Shown piece by piece: positions 53,365 through 63,655 of a DNA stretch of 64,000 nucleotides. The position numbers and the translations under genes were made by a program. Position 1 is the first letter of the stretch. Every line of letters starts with the position of its first letter. A model generated the notes under the pieces. It saw only the letters and a list, made by a program, of their open reading frames with translations. It searched no databases and was not told where the DNA came from. This DNA is from Bacillus sonorensis NBRC 101234 = KCTC 13918 (GTDB lineage Bacteria; Bacillota; Bacilli; Bacillales; Bacillaceae), in the NCBI RefSeq assembly GCF_001592005.1, contig NZ_BCVZ01000014.1, positions 1 through 64,000 on the forward strand, read 5' to 3'.

Positions 53365-53618
53365 TTTCATGTTCCCCCTTGACATATGCCTGTATAAGAC
53401 ACCCTCAGCATAAGAACTCCGAAGCGGCCTATCAAAAAATCGATCGCAGGGTTTCCTATTCCGAAGCTTTCCCCGATGAATCAGGATCTGCCTGTAAAAA
53501 GGCCGGGAATTCTGATACACAGCAGCCGCGGCAAGCGATTCAAATAGCACAGACGATCATGTGACATTAGTTCAATATGCATGATCATATTGGTTTATTT
53601 TAGAATTTTGATCAAAAA
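53365..53618. other. Intergenic region with no recognisable gene
   Basis: About 250 bp between the yclF terminator and the phytase control region. Short open frames on both strands (for example 53379-53564) lack ribosome-binding sites and family similarity. I see no RNA gene or repeat. Confidence 0.4.
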
Positions 53619-53660
53619 TTCACACTTTCTTAAACTTGATCTTACATAAATTTGCTAACA
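53619..53660 (+). promoter_or_regulatory. PhoP-type direct repeats upstream of the phytase gene
   Basis: TTCACA (53619), TTAAAC (53630) and CTTACA (53641) follow each other at exactly 11-bp steps, with CTAACA at 53655. PhoP boxes of B. subtilis are TT(A/C/T)ACA-type hexamers at about 11-bp spacing. A TAACAT -10 candidate lies at 53656. Phytase genes of Bacillus are known members of the Pho regulon. Confidence 0.65.
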
Positions 53661-53687
53661 TGAATGTCATCATAAAGGAGGGGATAG

Positions 53688-54842
<1,155 letters not shown>

Positions 54843-54855
54843 CGGTGAATTTGAA

Positions 54856-54887
54856 ACATCCGGAGAAGCGTTCTCCGGATGTTTTTG
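54856..54887. terminator. Bidirectional terminator
   Basis: ACATCCGGAGAA-GCG-TTCTCCGGATGT is a perfect 12-bp hairpin, followed by TTTTT, between the convergent phytase and beta-galactosidase genes. Confidence 0.9.
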
Positions 54888-54892
54888 ATCTT

Positions 54893-56968
54893 TCATTCCG
54901 CCTGACGGCTCCGGCGGAAAATGACGGTTCCATACGGAGGCAATTTGACAGTGCCTTTCTTGCGGGTCCCTTTCAGCATATCTGTATATGTTTCATCAGG
55001 AAGGGCGACGCTCCGGTTTTCTTCTGTAAAGTTCAGAAGAAAAACATAGTCATGCTTGCCGTCTGTGCGAAGCTGGGCTGTAACACCGTCCGGAAGATCT
55101 GTGTCGAGCACCTTTGCGATCCCGGTTTCTTCAATCAGCTTGGATATGAAAGCTTTCTGAAAAGACGCTTCATTTCTCGATGCGATATAATAGGCTTTTC
55201 CTGCCCCGAACAGATTGACTGTCAAGGCCGGCCGCCCCGCGTAAAAATCTTTGTCGTAAAAGGCGAGCGCTTCGGCTCCCTCCAAATGTACCAAGTCGCA
55301 AAGCTCAGACGCTTCATAGCTTCCGCTCAATCCAAGCCGGTTATCGCTGTCCATCACAACTGTGTTCTTCTGTCCATCGTAAAGGGCATCGATTTCTTCA
55401 GACCAGATGCCGAGCGTTTTTCTCAGCCCGCCCGGGAAGCCGCCGAGAAAGGCGAGATCATGTTCATCAACAATCCCTGACCAATATGTCGCAACAAATG
55501 TACCGCCGTCTTGAACAAACCGCTCGATCCGTTTGGCCGTATCCTTTTTCAGCATGTAGAGCATCGGCGCAATCACAAGCTTATATTGTGAGAAATCACC
55601 ATCCATATGAATGACATCGACCGGGACCCCTTCCTCCCAAAACGGCTGATAAAACGATTTAACGGTGCGTTCATAATGAAGGCTGATATTGCGCGGCCCC
55701 TGGGCATCTTCCAGCGCCCAGTGGTTTTCCCAGTCAAATATGACCGCTACTTCCGGTTCCACTGTCGTACCGGCGATTTCATCAAGCTTGGCGAGCTTTT
55801 CACCGAGCTTTTTGACATCTTGAAAGACGCGCGTATGCTCTGATCCTTCATGGTCGACGACAGCACCATGCAATTTCTCGCTTGATCCGCGGCTTTTCCT
55901 CCATTGGAAATACTGCACGGTATCAGATCCGTGGGCGATCGCCTGCAGTGAAGATAATTCATGCATCCCCGGACGCTTCAGCTTGCTGACATCCTGCCAG
56001 TTTGTCATGCTTGGCGTACTTTCCATCAGCATGAACGGCCGGCCGCCTTTTAAGGAGCGGTTGATGTCATGGACAAACGCAATGTCGGCGCCCAGCTCGC
56101 TTTCTTTCTGGCGATTGTTGTGCCACGCCGGGTATGAGTCCCAAGATATGACATCAAGCAGGTCTGCGAATTTCCAATAGTTCAGACCGGCGTATGTCCC
56201 CATGAAATTCGTTGTGACGGGAAGTTCCGGATGAAAAGAGCGGACATGGGCGATTTCATGGCGGCAAAAATCAACCGTCTGATCGGTGACAAAGCGCTTC
56301 CAGTCCAAATTCAGCCCGTGCACGGCGTCTTCGCCGTGGGGAGCAGGCGATTCAATCTCATCCCAATCGGTATAGGTATGGCTCCAAAATGCCGTCCACC
56401 ATGCATGGTTAAGCTGATCAAGCGTTTTGTATTTCGCCAGCAGCCATTCTCTGAATTTGGCCTGGCATAAATCACAATGGCATTCTCCGCTGTATTCGTT
56501 GGAAATATGCCAGCCGATGACAGCCGGATGATGGGCATACCGCTCTGCAAGCTTTCCATTCATAATCGCCGTTTTTTGGCGATAGACAGGTGAAGTATAA
56601 CAATGGTTGTGCCGCTTTCCATGAAGATTGCGAACCCTGTTTCGCTCCGTTCTCAGTACTTCCGGATACTTCTTTGACATCCATGCCGGCCTTGCGCCGC
56701 TCGGCGTAGCCAAAAACGCATATATGCCATTTTCTTCAAAAGAATCCAGCACTTGATCAAGCCAGTCAAATGTAAACCTTCCTTCTTCAGGCTCGAGGGA
56801 AACCCAGGAAAAAATACCGACAGACATCACATTGCAGCGGGACAGCTTCATTAAGCGGATATCCTCTTTTAACACATCGGGATATTTGAGCCATTGATCC
56901 GGGTTGTAGTCGGCTCCATGCAGTAATCGGGGAACTTTCCGGCTAATCGGGGGAAATGGTGTCACCAT
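54893..56968 (-). CDS. GH42 beta-galactosidase (GanA/LacA-like)
   Basis: A 691-residue GH42 enzyme, similar in length and sequence to B. subtilis GanA (687). The acid/base Glu is E158 in GWHISNEYSG and the nucleophile is E316 in FMLMESTPS. Zinc-binding cysteines are present: C123, C163, C165 and C168. LHGADYNPDQW and YFQWRKSRGSSEKLHGAVVDH are family-specific. A trimerisation domain (about 400-610) and C-terminal beta domain follow. No signal peptide, so it acts on imported galacto-oligosaccharides. It is not in a gan operon here and stands alone. AAAGGATG precedes ATG 56968. B. licheniformis is known to have several GH42 genes, so I give no symbol. Confidence 0.93.
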   Translation of the reverse strand: MVTPFPPISRKVPRLLHGADYNPDQWLKYPDVLKEDIRLMKLSRCNVMSVGIFSWVSLEPEEGRFTFDWLDQVLDSFEENGIYAFLATPSGARPAWMSKKYPEVLRTERNRVRNLHGKRHNHCYTSPVYRQKTAIMNGKLAERYAHHPAVIGWHISNEYSGECHCDLCQAKFREWLLAKYKTLDQLNHAWWTAFWSHTYTDWDEIESPAPHGEDAVHGLNLDWKRFVTDQTVDFCRHEIAHVRSFHPELPVTTNFMGTYAGLNYWKFADLLDVISWDSYPAWHNNRQKESELGADIAFVHDINRSLKGGRPFMLMESTPSMTNWQDVSKLKRPGMHELSSLQAIAHGSDTVQYFQWRKSRGSSEKLHGAVVDHEGSEHTRVFQDVKKLGEKLAKLDEIAGTTVEPEVAVIFDWENHWALEDAQGPRNISLHYERTVKSFYQPFWEEGVPVDVIHMDGDFSQYKLVIAPMLYMLKKDTAKRIERFVQDGGTFVATYWSGIVDEHDLAFLGGFPGGLRKTLGIWSEEIDALYDGQKNTVVMDSDNRLGLSGSYEASELCDLVHLEGAEALAFYDKDFYAGRPALTVNLFGAGKAYYIASRNEASFQKAFISKLIEETGIAKVLDTDLPDGVTAQLRTDGKHDYVFLLNFTEENRSVALPDETYTDMLKGTRKKGTVKLPPYGTVIFRRSRQAE

Positions 56969-57029
56969 CCGCGATTCATCCTTTCTTCATCATATTCTTG
57001 GAACGCGATGACAGCGGTGTTTATTAAGT

Positions 57030-57043
57030 GGAACGCTTTCAAA
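57030..57043 (-). promoter_or_regulatory. Weak cre-like site upstream of the GH42 gene
   Basis: The minus strand reads TTGAAAGCGTTCC, carrying the GAAAGCGTT core of cre sites, 62 bp before the beta-galactosidase start. The downstream half deviates from the consensus at two or three positions. The rest of the 56969-57214 interval shows no gene. Confidence 0.4.
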
Positions 57044-57213
57044 AAACAGGTTCGTATGTTGCGGGATTGTCCGTTTGTTAGGTTATATACGATTCCGTCT
57101 GTCCGCTTTCCTGCCCTGCAGCGCCGGATTTTATGGAATATTTGTAAAATATATTCTATAATTGTTATTGTCTACAAAAACGGAATGACCCTCTACCTGC
57201 TGCCATATATATA

Positions 57214-57260
57214 CTTGACTTAATCAACTATTTTATTATAATTGATTCAAGCAACTATTT
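57214..57260 (+). promoter_or_regulatory. Promoter and operator-like repeats of the MarR-GNAT gene
   Basis: TTGACT (57215-57220), 16-bp spacer and TATAAT (57237-57242) form a strong SigA promoter. CTTGACTTAATCAA (57214-57227) and TTGATTCAAG (57242-57251) are inverted relative to each other across the promoter, and CAACTATTT occurs directly repeated at 57225 and 57252. A repressor bound here would cover the -35 and -10 boxes, as is usual for MarR-type autoregulation. Confidence 0.65.
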
Positions 57261-57280
57261 AAGGGAGAGAGGTTCTCAAT

Positions 57281-58198
57281 ATGGCGGAAGTCGACCATTC
57301 GATCACATTAGAATTCAGAAAGTTCAATCGATTCTACACAAATGTTCTAGGTTTTCTAAATGAACATATTTACGACAGTCCGTTTTCTTTAACGGAAACA
57401 CGGATCGTATTTGAGATCAAAAACACCCCCCATTGCACGGCCAAGCTTCTTCAAGACAGGCTCAACCTTGACCGCGGCTATGTGAGCAGAATCATCAAGC
57501 GGTTTGAAAGAGAAAACATCCTCTACAAGGAAAAAAGCGAGGAAGACAGCCGCAACCATTACCTGTATTTAACGGATTTCGGCCAAACGATTTATAAAAA
57601 ACTGGAGACGAAAGCAAATCAGCAAATCGAATATATGCTCAAGCATGTGGACGCCAAAAGCCAGGAACAGCTTGCCCGGGCGATGCAGACGGTCGAAAGC
57701 ATATTGTCAGAGCAGCTGTCGCCGCAAGAAAACACGATTTCAATTAGGGATTACTATCTATCAGACGATATAAAGCTGATGATTGAAAAACAGCGGACAT
57801 TTTATGCCGAGGCGCACGGGTGGGACCAGACATTTTCAGACTATCTGCAAGAAACGTTTGACGCCGACATCGAAAAAATTTGGATCGCCGAAAGTGCGGG
57901 AAGGTTCGCGGGATGCGTCGGACTTGTCAAGCACGATGATCGGACAGTGCAGCTCAGATGGTTCCTTGTCGATTCCGCTTTTCGCAATCAGGGAGTCGGC
58001 AGCCGCCTGCTCGGGGAGCTCATCGATTATTGCCGGGAAATGCGATTTGAACGGATCTTTCTTTGGACAGTCAGCACAATGGCTGAAGCCCGCCCTCTAT
58101 ATGAAAAATTCGGATTCAGACTGACTGAAGTCAAAGATGAGGCGCCGTTATGGGGGCAGCGGCTCCAAGAGGAACGATGGGACAGAGAATTAGACTGA
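57281..58198 (+). CDS. MarR-type HTH fused to GNAT acetyltransferase
   Basis: A 305-residue two-domain protein. Residues 1-145 are a MarR-type winged HTH ([51 protein letters not shown]), and residues 155-300 are a GNAT domain with [45 protein letters not shown]; the acetyl-CoA-binding RNQGVG is at about residue 235. Fused MarR-GNAT proteins exist in several bacteria but few are understood. It has its own strong promoter with palindromic elements. The MFS gene follows after 16 bp, so the pair is a regulator-exporter (or importer) operon. The acetylated substrate may be the same small molecule that the transporter handles; this is inference. Confidence 0.88.
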   Translation: MAEVDHSITLEFRKFNRFYTNVLGFLNEHIYDSPFSLTETRIVFEIKNTPHCTAKLLQDRLNLDRGYVSRIIKRFERENILYKEKSEEDSRNHYLYLTDFGQTIYKKLETKANQQIEYMLKHVDAKSQEQLARAMQTVESILSEQLSPQENTISIRDYYLSDDIKLMIEKQRTFYAEAHGWDQTFSDYLQETFDADIEKIWIAESAGRFAGCVGLVKHDDRTVQLRWFLVDSAFRNQGVGSRLLGELIDYCREMRFERIFLWTVSTMAEARPLYEKFGFRLTEVKDEAPLWGQRLQEERWDRELD

Positions 58199-58214
58199 TG
58201 ATACGGGAGGATTT

Positions 58215-59480
58215 ATGAAACGAAAATTACACTATGCTTGGATTATCGTTTTTGTGACGTTTTTGACGCTTTTGGCCGTTCAGGGAGTCCGCCTTTCATT
58301 CGGGGCCTTTATCCAGCCGTGGGAGGAAGAATTTTCGCTGGACAGAGGGACAATTTCACTCATTTCCACGCTAAGCTTTATTATCTACGGGGTTTCTCAG
58401 CCTGTAATCGGAAGGCTGGTCGACCGGTTTGGCCCGAGGGTCATTTTGTCGTTCAGCACGCTGCTGGTGGGCTTGAGCATCTTTTTTACATATCTTGTCA
58501 CATCTCCATGGCAGCTGTTTATCCTTTACGGCATCATCGCTTCCCTTGGGGTCGGCGGAGCCTCGAATGTCGCTTCAACCGTAATTGTGACAAATTGGTT
58601 TAATGAAAAACGGGGCCTTGCCTTCGGCATTATGGAAGCGGGGTTTGGCGCGGGGCAGATGCTTCTCGTGCCGGGGTCCTTGATGCTGATTCACTGGTTC
58701 AACTGGAAGATCACTGTGATCGTGCTGGGGATTTTCTTAATCCTGATCGTATTTCCGATCGTCTTATTGTTTTTGAGAAATAGTCCTTCCGAAAAAAACT
58801 TGCAGCCGATTGGAGGGGCGAATAAGGAAAGTACGAAAAGCGAACCAGCTGATAACAACCAAATTCCGTACCGGGCCGTTTTTTTCAGCAAAAAATTTTG
58901 GTTTCTCATTTTGCCGTTTTTTATATGCGGATTTACGACAACCGGATTAATGGATACCCATCTGATTCCATTTTCACATGACCACGGTTTTTCAACCGGA
59001 GTCACCAGCGCGGCTGTCAGCCTTCTGGCGGGCTTTAACATCATCGGCATTTTAATATCAGGGGTCGTCGCTGACCGCTGGAGCAGCCGAAAAATCTTAT
59101 GTTTTCTATATGCCGTGCGGGCGCTGTCCCTTGTCATTCTGCTGTCAAGCCATCAGCCCGTTCTCCTGCTCGGGTTCGCGATTTTGTTTGGCCTGGTTGA
59201 CTTTGCGACCGTCGCACCGACGCAAATGCTCGCGACCCAGTATTTCAAGCAGTATTCCGTCGGGTTTATTCTCGGCTGGCTGTTTCTCAGCCACCAGATC
59301 GGTTCAGCGCTCGGGGCTTATTTGCCGGGCGTGTGGTACAGCCAAACCGGCAGCTATTCTCTGTCTTTCTATTTGTCGATCATCATTTTGGCAGGAGCAA
59401 GCATTTTGAACATCCTGCTGCCTGAGCCTAAAAAGATCAGCAGCACGCTTGAACATGATCACTCCGTCCAGCAGAGCTAA
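58215..59480 (+). CDS. MFS transporter
   Basis: A 421-residue transporter with 12 predicted helices. It has the N-terminal pattern [35 protein letters not shown], motif A-like [13 protein letters not shown], and a hydrophilic central loop ([24 protein letters not shown]). The early region resembles monocarboxylate or oxalate:formate-type members of the superfamily. ACGGGAGGATTT precedes ATG 58215. It is second in the operon with the MarR-GNAT gene and ends at a strong terminator. The direction of transport and substrate are unknown. Confidence 0.85.
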   Translation: MKRKLHYAWIIVFVTFLTLLAVQGVRLSFGAFIQPWEEEFSLDRGTISLISTLSFIIYGVSQPVIGRLVDRFGPRVILSFSTLLVGLSIFFTYLVTSPWQLFILYGIIASLGVGGASNVASTVIVTNWFNEKRGLAFGIMEAGFGAGQMLLVPGSLMLIHWFNWKITVIVLGIFLILIVFPIVLLFLRNSPSEKNLQPIGGANKESTKSEPADNNQIPYRAVFFSKKFWFLILPFFICGFTTTGLMDTHLIPFSHDHGFSTGVTSAAVSLLAGFNIIGILISGVVADRWSSRKILCFLYAVRALSLVILLSSHQPVLLLGFAILFGLVDFATVAPTQMLATQYFKQYSVGFILGWLFLSHQIGSALGAYLPGVWYSQTGSYSLSFYLSIIILAGASILNILLPEPKKISSTLEHDHSVQQS

Positions 59481-59487
59481 TGATAGA

Positions 59488-59523
59488 AACCTGTTTTTGC
59501 CTGTTCAAAAACAGGTTTTTTTA
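59488..59523 (+). terminator. Terminator of the MarR-GNAT/MFS operon
   Basis: AACCTGTTTTTG and CAAAAACAGGTT pair perfectly around a 6-base loop, followed by T7. Confidence 0.9.
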
Positions 59524-59525
59524 TG

Positions 59526-59594
59526 TTATTTGCCGCCACCTCTTGAATGCTTTTTAAATTGGTGAACGGTTTCCTCAAGCTGATCAGCTATATT
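59526..59594 (-). pseudogene. Orphan chemoreceptor-like C-terminal tail
   Basis: A short minus-strand open stretch encodes NIADQLEETVHQFKKHSRGGGK and a stop, flanked upstream by an in-frame stop. The pattern ADQLEETVxxFK is what chemoreceptor (MCP) proteins have at the extreme C-terminus. No start codon, ribosome-binding site or other MCP part is adjacent. It may be the last remnant of a deleted chemoreceptor gene; chance similarity over 20 residues is possible. Confidence 0.4.
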
Positions 59595-59651
59595 TTATAG
59601 ACTTAAAGAAATAGCCTCCTAAAAAATAAGCATTTATGTTTTTTACAGACA

Positions 59652-59690
59652 AAAACATCTCCTTTCTCAATCCGAAAGGAGATGTTTTCA
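59652..59690. terminator. Terminator of the sugar ABC operon
   Basis: AAAACATCTCCTTTC and GAAAGGAGATGTTTT form a perfect 15-bp stem with a 7-base loop, with T-rich sequence on both flanks; active for the minus-strand operon. Confidence 0.85.
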
Positions 59691-60902
59691 TTACGATACT
59701 TTATTTTTATTGTATATATCAAAAGCGACGGCGATGAGAAGAACAAGTCCTTTAATAGCCTGCTGCCAGTCAATTCCGAGACCGAGCAGGGACATGCCGT
59801 TGTTCATGACGCCCATGACAAGACCGCCGATAATCGCTCCGCCGATCGTGCCGATTCCGCCGTAGGCCGAGGCGCCGCCGATGAAGCAGGCCGCGATGGC
59901 GTCAAGCTCAAACAGGTTCCCCGCCTTCGGCGTCGCCGCATTTAGACGCGCGGCAAAGATAAGCCCCGAAAGCGCGGCCAAAACCCCCATGTTGACAAAG
60001 ACCATAAACGTCAGCCGTTTTGTTTTGACCCCGGACAGCTCGGCCGCTTTTTCATTCCCGCCAATCGCATAGATTCTCCGCCCGGCTACGGTTTTTTTCA
60101 TGACAAATGTATAGCCGGCTATCAAGACAAACAGCGTGATCAAAATAAGCGGGATCCCTTCATAGGTTGCGAGAATGTAAGTGAACAGATTGATGATGGC
60201 GATGATAAAAAATACTTTGGCAGCAAACAGCCCTTTTCCCTGTATGTCAAACTGAAATTTTTTCTGCATGTTTCTTTGCTGCAGCTGATACACGATATAT
60301 ATAACCGAAGCCACGATCCCGACCGCAATCGTCGTCAGATGAAAAGCGCCCCCGTTCAGCCAGTCCGGGATAAACCCGGAGGCCATCCGCTGAAAGGAAA
60401 TGGGGAACGGCGCGATCGACTTGCCTTCAAGAACGATCATCGTCAGCCCTCTGAACAGAAGCATCCCCGCCAGCGTTACAATAAATGCCGGAATCTTCAC
60501 ATAAGCGATCCAAAAACCCTGCCAGGCGCCGATCACCGCGCCCAATAAAAGCGACAGTACGACAGCGGCAAAGATCGGCATGTCATTCTCGATGATCATC
60601 ATCGCCGATACAGCGCCGACGAAAGCGGCCACCGAACCGACCGATAAATCAATATGCCCTGTGATAATGACAAGCATCATCCCGATCGCCAAAATAAGAA
60701 TATAGCTGTTTTGCAGTACGAGATTGGTAATGTTCAGCGGCCTGAGCAAAATCCCGTCCGTCAGTATTTGAAAGAGCAGCATGATAAACACGAGCGCAAT
60801 CACCATGCTGTATTTCCGGATGTTCTGTTTATACATGTCGCGAAACAGCTGTAAATATCCGGGCTGCCCCCGGTCTTTATCGGTTTGCACCGGTGTCTGC
60901 AT
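59691..60902 (-). CDS. Sugar ABC transporter permease (GguB/XylH-like)
   Basis: A 403-residue permease of the ribose/xylose type with about ten to eleven helices. Family landmarks are [23 protein letters not shown] near residue 75, [18 protein letters not shown] near 145, and the EAA-like [23 protein letters not shown] followed by [37 protein letters not shown]. The long central insert ([17 protein letters not shown]) is typical for the multiple-monosaccharide (GguB) subgroup. It overlaps the ATPase gene by 26 bp. It is the last gene of the three-gene operon. Confidence 0.92.
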   Translation of the reverse strand: MQTPVQTDKDRGQPGYLQLFRDMYKQNIRKYSMVIALVFIMLLFQILTDGILLRPLNITNLVLQNSYILILAIGMMLVIITGHIDLSVGSVAAFVGAVSAMMIIENDMPIFAAVVLSLLLGAVIGAWQGFWIAYVKIPAFIVTLAGMLLFRGLTMIVLEGKSIAPFPISFQRMASGFIPDWLNGGAFHLTTIAVGIVASVIYIVYQLQQRNMQKKFQFDIQGKGLFAAKVFFIIAIINLFTYILATYEGIPLILITLFVLIAGYTFVMKKTVAGRRIYAIGGNEKAAELSGVKTKRLTFMVFVNMGVLAALSGLIFAARLNAATPKAGNLFELDAIAACFIGGASAYGGIGTIGGAIIGGLVMGVMNNGMSLLGLGIDWQQAIKGLVLLIAVAFDIYNKNKVS

Positions 60903-62445
60903 ACGCCTCTCCCCCTCTCTCCATCCGTATTGTCATGTATTTCATCAATAGCTCCTGATCGGCTTCTTCTTTGGCGAATTCGGCGGTGATCGCCCCTTCG
61001 CACATCGTATAGATCCTGTCGCACATGCCAAGCAGCTCAGGGAGTTCTGAAGAAATGATAATCACCGCTTTTCCTTCCTCAGCCAGCTGATTGATGATCG
61101 TATAGATTTCATATTTGGCCCCGACATCAATTCCCCGGGTCGGCTCATCGAGAATTAACACATCAGGCTCTGAAAAAATCCACTTGCTCAGCATGACCTT
61201 CTGCTGATTTCCCCCGCTCAAGTTTCCGGTTTGCTGATAGACGTCCGGCGTCTTGATGTTTAATTTCCTGCGGAACGCTTCCGCTTCATGTTTTTCTTTC
61301 CGCTCATCCATCACAAGGCGGTGTGATACCTTTTCCAATTTTGCCAGGGTGATGTTTTCTTTAATGCTGTCCATTAAAATCAATCCGTTGCCTTTGCGGT
61401 CTTCAGTGACATAAACGATGCCGTTTTTGATCGCTTCCCCGGCATTCCTGAGCGTCAATTCCCGGCCGTCTTTGTTAAGCGTGCCGGAAATGTTTTTTCC
61501 GTAGGATCTGCCGAAAATGCTCATCGCAAGCTCTGTTCTTCCCGATCCCATCAATCCGGCGATTCCGGCGATCTCGCCTTTTCTGACGGACAGATTAGCG
61601 GTTTTCACCACTTTCCGATCCTGTCGAAGAGGATGGTGCACAGTCCAGTCTTTTACTTCAAAGATGACCTTTCCGATCTCGGCGTTTCTGTCAGGGTAGC
61701 GGTTTTGCAATTCCCGGCCGACCATGCCCCTGATGATCCGGTTTTCAGTCAATTGCTCGCTTTTGACATTAAGCGTTTCAATCGTCTGTCCGTCACGGAG
61801 CACAGTAATCGAATCCGCCACTTTCGTAATTTCATTTAATTTATGCGATATCATAATCGAGGAAATCCCTTGTTTTTTCAGCTCCAATAAAAGCTGAAGC
61901 AAATTTTCGCTGTCAGACTCGTTCAAAGCGGCCGTCGGTTCATCTAAAATCAACAGCTGAACCTTTTTTGCCAGCGCTTTCGCAATTTCGACCAATTGCT
62001 GTTTTCCGACGCCGATTTGGGAAATCAGCGTGTCCGGCGATTCCTGAAGGCCGACCTTTTTCATCAATTCGAGCGTTTCCAGCTTTGTTTTCCTCCAGTT
62101 GATCACACCGCTTTTAGCCTGTTCATTTCCCAAAAAGAGATTTTCCGCAATAGAAAGTCCGGGGATCAGTGCAAGTTCTTGATGGATGATGACAATCCCC
62201 GCTTCCTCGCTTTGCTTAATATTTTTAAACTGGCAGACCTCTCCTTTGTATAAAATATCGCCCGTATACGTTCCACAAGGATAGACACCGCTCAACACCT
62301 TCATGAGCGTCGATTTGCCCGCGCCGTTTTCCCCGCACAGCGCATGGATTTCGCCCGCTTTGACGCGCAGATGCACGTTATGAAGCGCTTTGACGCCGGG
62401 AAATTCTTTTGTGATTCCTCTCATCTCTAAAATGACATCTGACAT
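60877..62445 (-). CDS. Sugar ABC transporter ATPase with two nucleotide-binding domains (GguA/XylG-like)
   Basis: A 522-residue double ATPase. The first domain has Walker [17 protein letters not shown], a diverged signature [15 protein letters not shown] and Walker [12 protein letters not shown]. The second has a degenerate P-loop [13 protein letters not shown], a normal signature [15 protein letters not shown] and [16 protein letters not shown]. This asymmetry is usual in monosaccharide importers of the RbsA type. It starts 4 bp after the binding-protein gene; ATG 62445 is clear. Confidence 0.93.
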   Translation of the reverse strand: MSDVILEMRGITKEFPGVKALHNVHLRVKAGEIHALCGENGAGKSTLMKVLSGVYPCGTYTGDILYKGEVCQFKNIKQSEEAGIVIIHQELALIPGLSIAENLFLGNEQAKSGVINWRKTKLETLELMKKVGLQESPDTLISQIGVGKQQLVEIAKALAKKVQLLILDEPTAALNESDSENLLQLLLELKKQGISSIMISHKLNEITKVADSITVLRDGQTIETLNVKSEQLTENRIIRGMVGRELQNRYPDRNAEIGKVIFEVKDWTVHHPLRQDRKVVKTANLSVRKGEIAGIAGLMGSGRTELAMSIFGRSYGKNISGTLNKDGRELTLRNAGEAIKNGIVYVTEDRKGNGLILMDSIKENITLAKLEKVSHRLVMDERKEKHEAEAFRRKLNIKTPDVYQQTGNLSGGNQQKVMLSKWIFSEPDVLILDEPTRGIDVGAKYEIYTIINQLAEEGKAVIIISSELPELLGMCDRIYTMCEGAITAEFAKEEADQELLMKYMTIRMERGGEAYADTGANR

Positions 62446-62449
62446 GGCA

Positions 62450-63529
62450 TCACTTCCCTAATTCCGATTCTTTGTAATAGCCGCTGTCGACCAAAACCTT
62501 TTGATAGTTTTCTTTATCAACGACGACCGGCTCAAGCAAATAAGACGGGACGACTTTTTCCCCGTTGTCATATGTCTTTGTGTCATTAACCTCGGCTTTT
62601 TTGCCCTTTAAGACAGATGTCGTCATCTCAACGGCTTTTTTCGCCAGTTCTCTCGTATCTTTAAAGATCGTTGACGTCTGTTCGCCTTTTATGATCGAAT
62701 TGACGGAAGCAAGCTCCGCATCCTGCCCGGTGATGACAGGCAGCGGCTTTTTATCCGTTCCATAGCCGGCTCCCTTTAATGAGGAAATGATTCCGATGCT
62801 GATCCCGTCATATGGTGAAAGCACCGCATCAAGCTTCGCCTTTGTATAATGGGCGCTTAGCAGATTGTCCATGCGCGATTGCGCGGTCGCGCCGTCCCAT
62901 CTCAATGTCGCCCCTTGTTCAAAAGAGGTCTGGCCGCTTAAGACTTTCAGTTTTCCGGAATCGATGTAGGGCTTCAATACAGACATTGCCCCGTCAAAGA
63001 AATAATGCGCATTGTTATCATCGGGCGACCCGGCAAACAGCTCGATGTTAAACGGCCCTTTTTTGTCTTTTAAACCAAGCTTTTCTTCAATATATTTCCC
63101 CTGGAGCTGACCGACCTTATGATTGTCAAATGTCGCATAATAGTCGACATGCTTGCTGTTCATAAGCAGCCTGTCGTAAGAAATAACCTTGATATCCTGT
63201 TTATTCGCTTTTTCAAGGACATCTGTCAGCGCTTCCCCGTCAATTGAAGCAATGACGAGCACATTGACACCTTTTGTTATCATGTTTTCGATTTGCGATA
63301 CCTGGTTCTCGACTACATCTTCCGCATATTGAAGATCTGTTTTATACCCGAGTTTTTCAAATTCTTTCACCATATACTTTCCGTCATACACCCAGCGTTC
63401 CGATGATTTTGTCGGCATTGAAATTCCGACGTAGCCTTTTTCTCCCCCTCCGCTCGCCTGATTGCCCGAGCAGGCGGAAACCATTAAACAAAGCAGCAGT
63501 GCAGCGATCAACAGCCAGCTTTTCTTCAC
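62450..63529 (-). CDS. Sugar-binding lipoprotein (ChvE/XylF-like)
   Basis: About 359 residues. The lipoprotein signal [20 protein letters not shown] ends in a lipobox with the modified Cys at position 20. The mature part begins [81 protein letters not shown], typical for the multiple-monosaccharide-binding (ChvE) group. It should bind aldoses such as arabinose, galactose, glucose or xylose. The GTG start at 63529 follows AAAAGGGGG; ATG codons at 63550 and 63559 would extend it by 7 or 10 residues. First gene of the operon, with a cre site upstream. Confidence 0.9.
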   Translation of the reverse strand: MKKSWLLIAALLLCLMVSACSGNQASGGGEKGYVGISMPTKSSERWVYDGKYMVKEFEKLGYKTDLQYAEDVVENQVSQIENMITKGVNVLVIASIDGEALTDVLEKANKQDIKVISYDRLLMNSKHVDYYATFDNHKVGQLQGKYIEEKLGLKDKKGPFNIELFAGSPDDNNAHYFFDGAMSVLKPYIDSGKLKVLSGQTSFEQGATLRWDGATAQSRMDNLLSAHYTKAKLDAVLSPYDGISIGIISSLKGAGYGTDKKPLPVITGQDAELASVNSIIKGEQTSTIFKDTRELAKKAVEMTTSVLKGKKAEVNDTKTYDNGEKVVPSYLLEPVVVDKENYQKVLVDSGYYKESELGK

Positions 63530-63641
63530 GCTTGATATCCCCCTTTTCATTTCTCCCATCGTGAATCAAGCCAACTGTACCACTTCTGATCGTTTTTCGT
63601 CTTTTGAATTAATTAACTATTTTTATAAAAATCAGACTTTT

Positions 63642-63655
63642 TTAAAGCGCTTACA
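63642..63655 (-). promoter_or_regulatory. cre site (CcpA) upstream of the sugar ABC operon
   Basis: The minus strand reads TGTAAGCGCTTTAA, 13 of 14 positions of the cre consensus, about 115 bp before the binding-protein gene and directly after the AraC-type gene. It is identical to the site before the DASS transporter gene. Confidence 0.75.

Noticed and set aside
53314-53564. Small genes between yclF and the phytase gene
   Set aside because: Open frames on both strands overlap the yclF terminator or lack start signals; no family resemblance.
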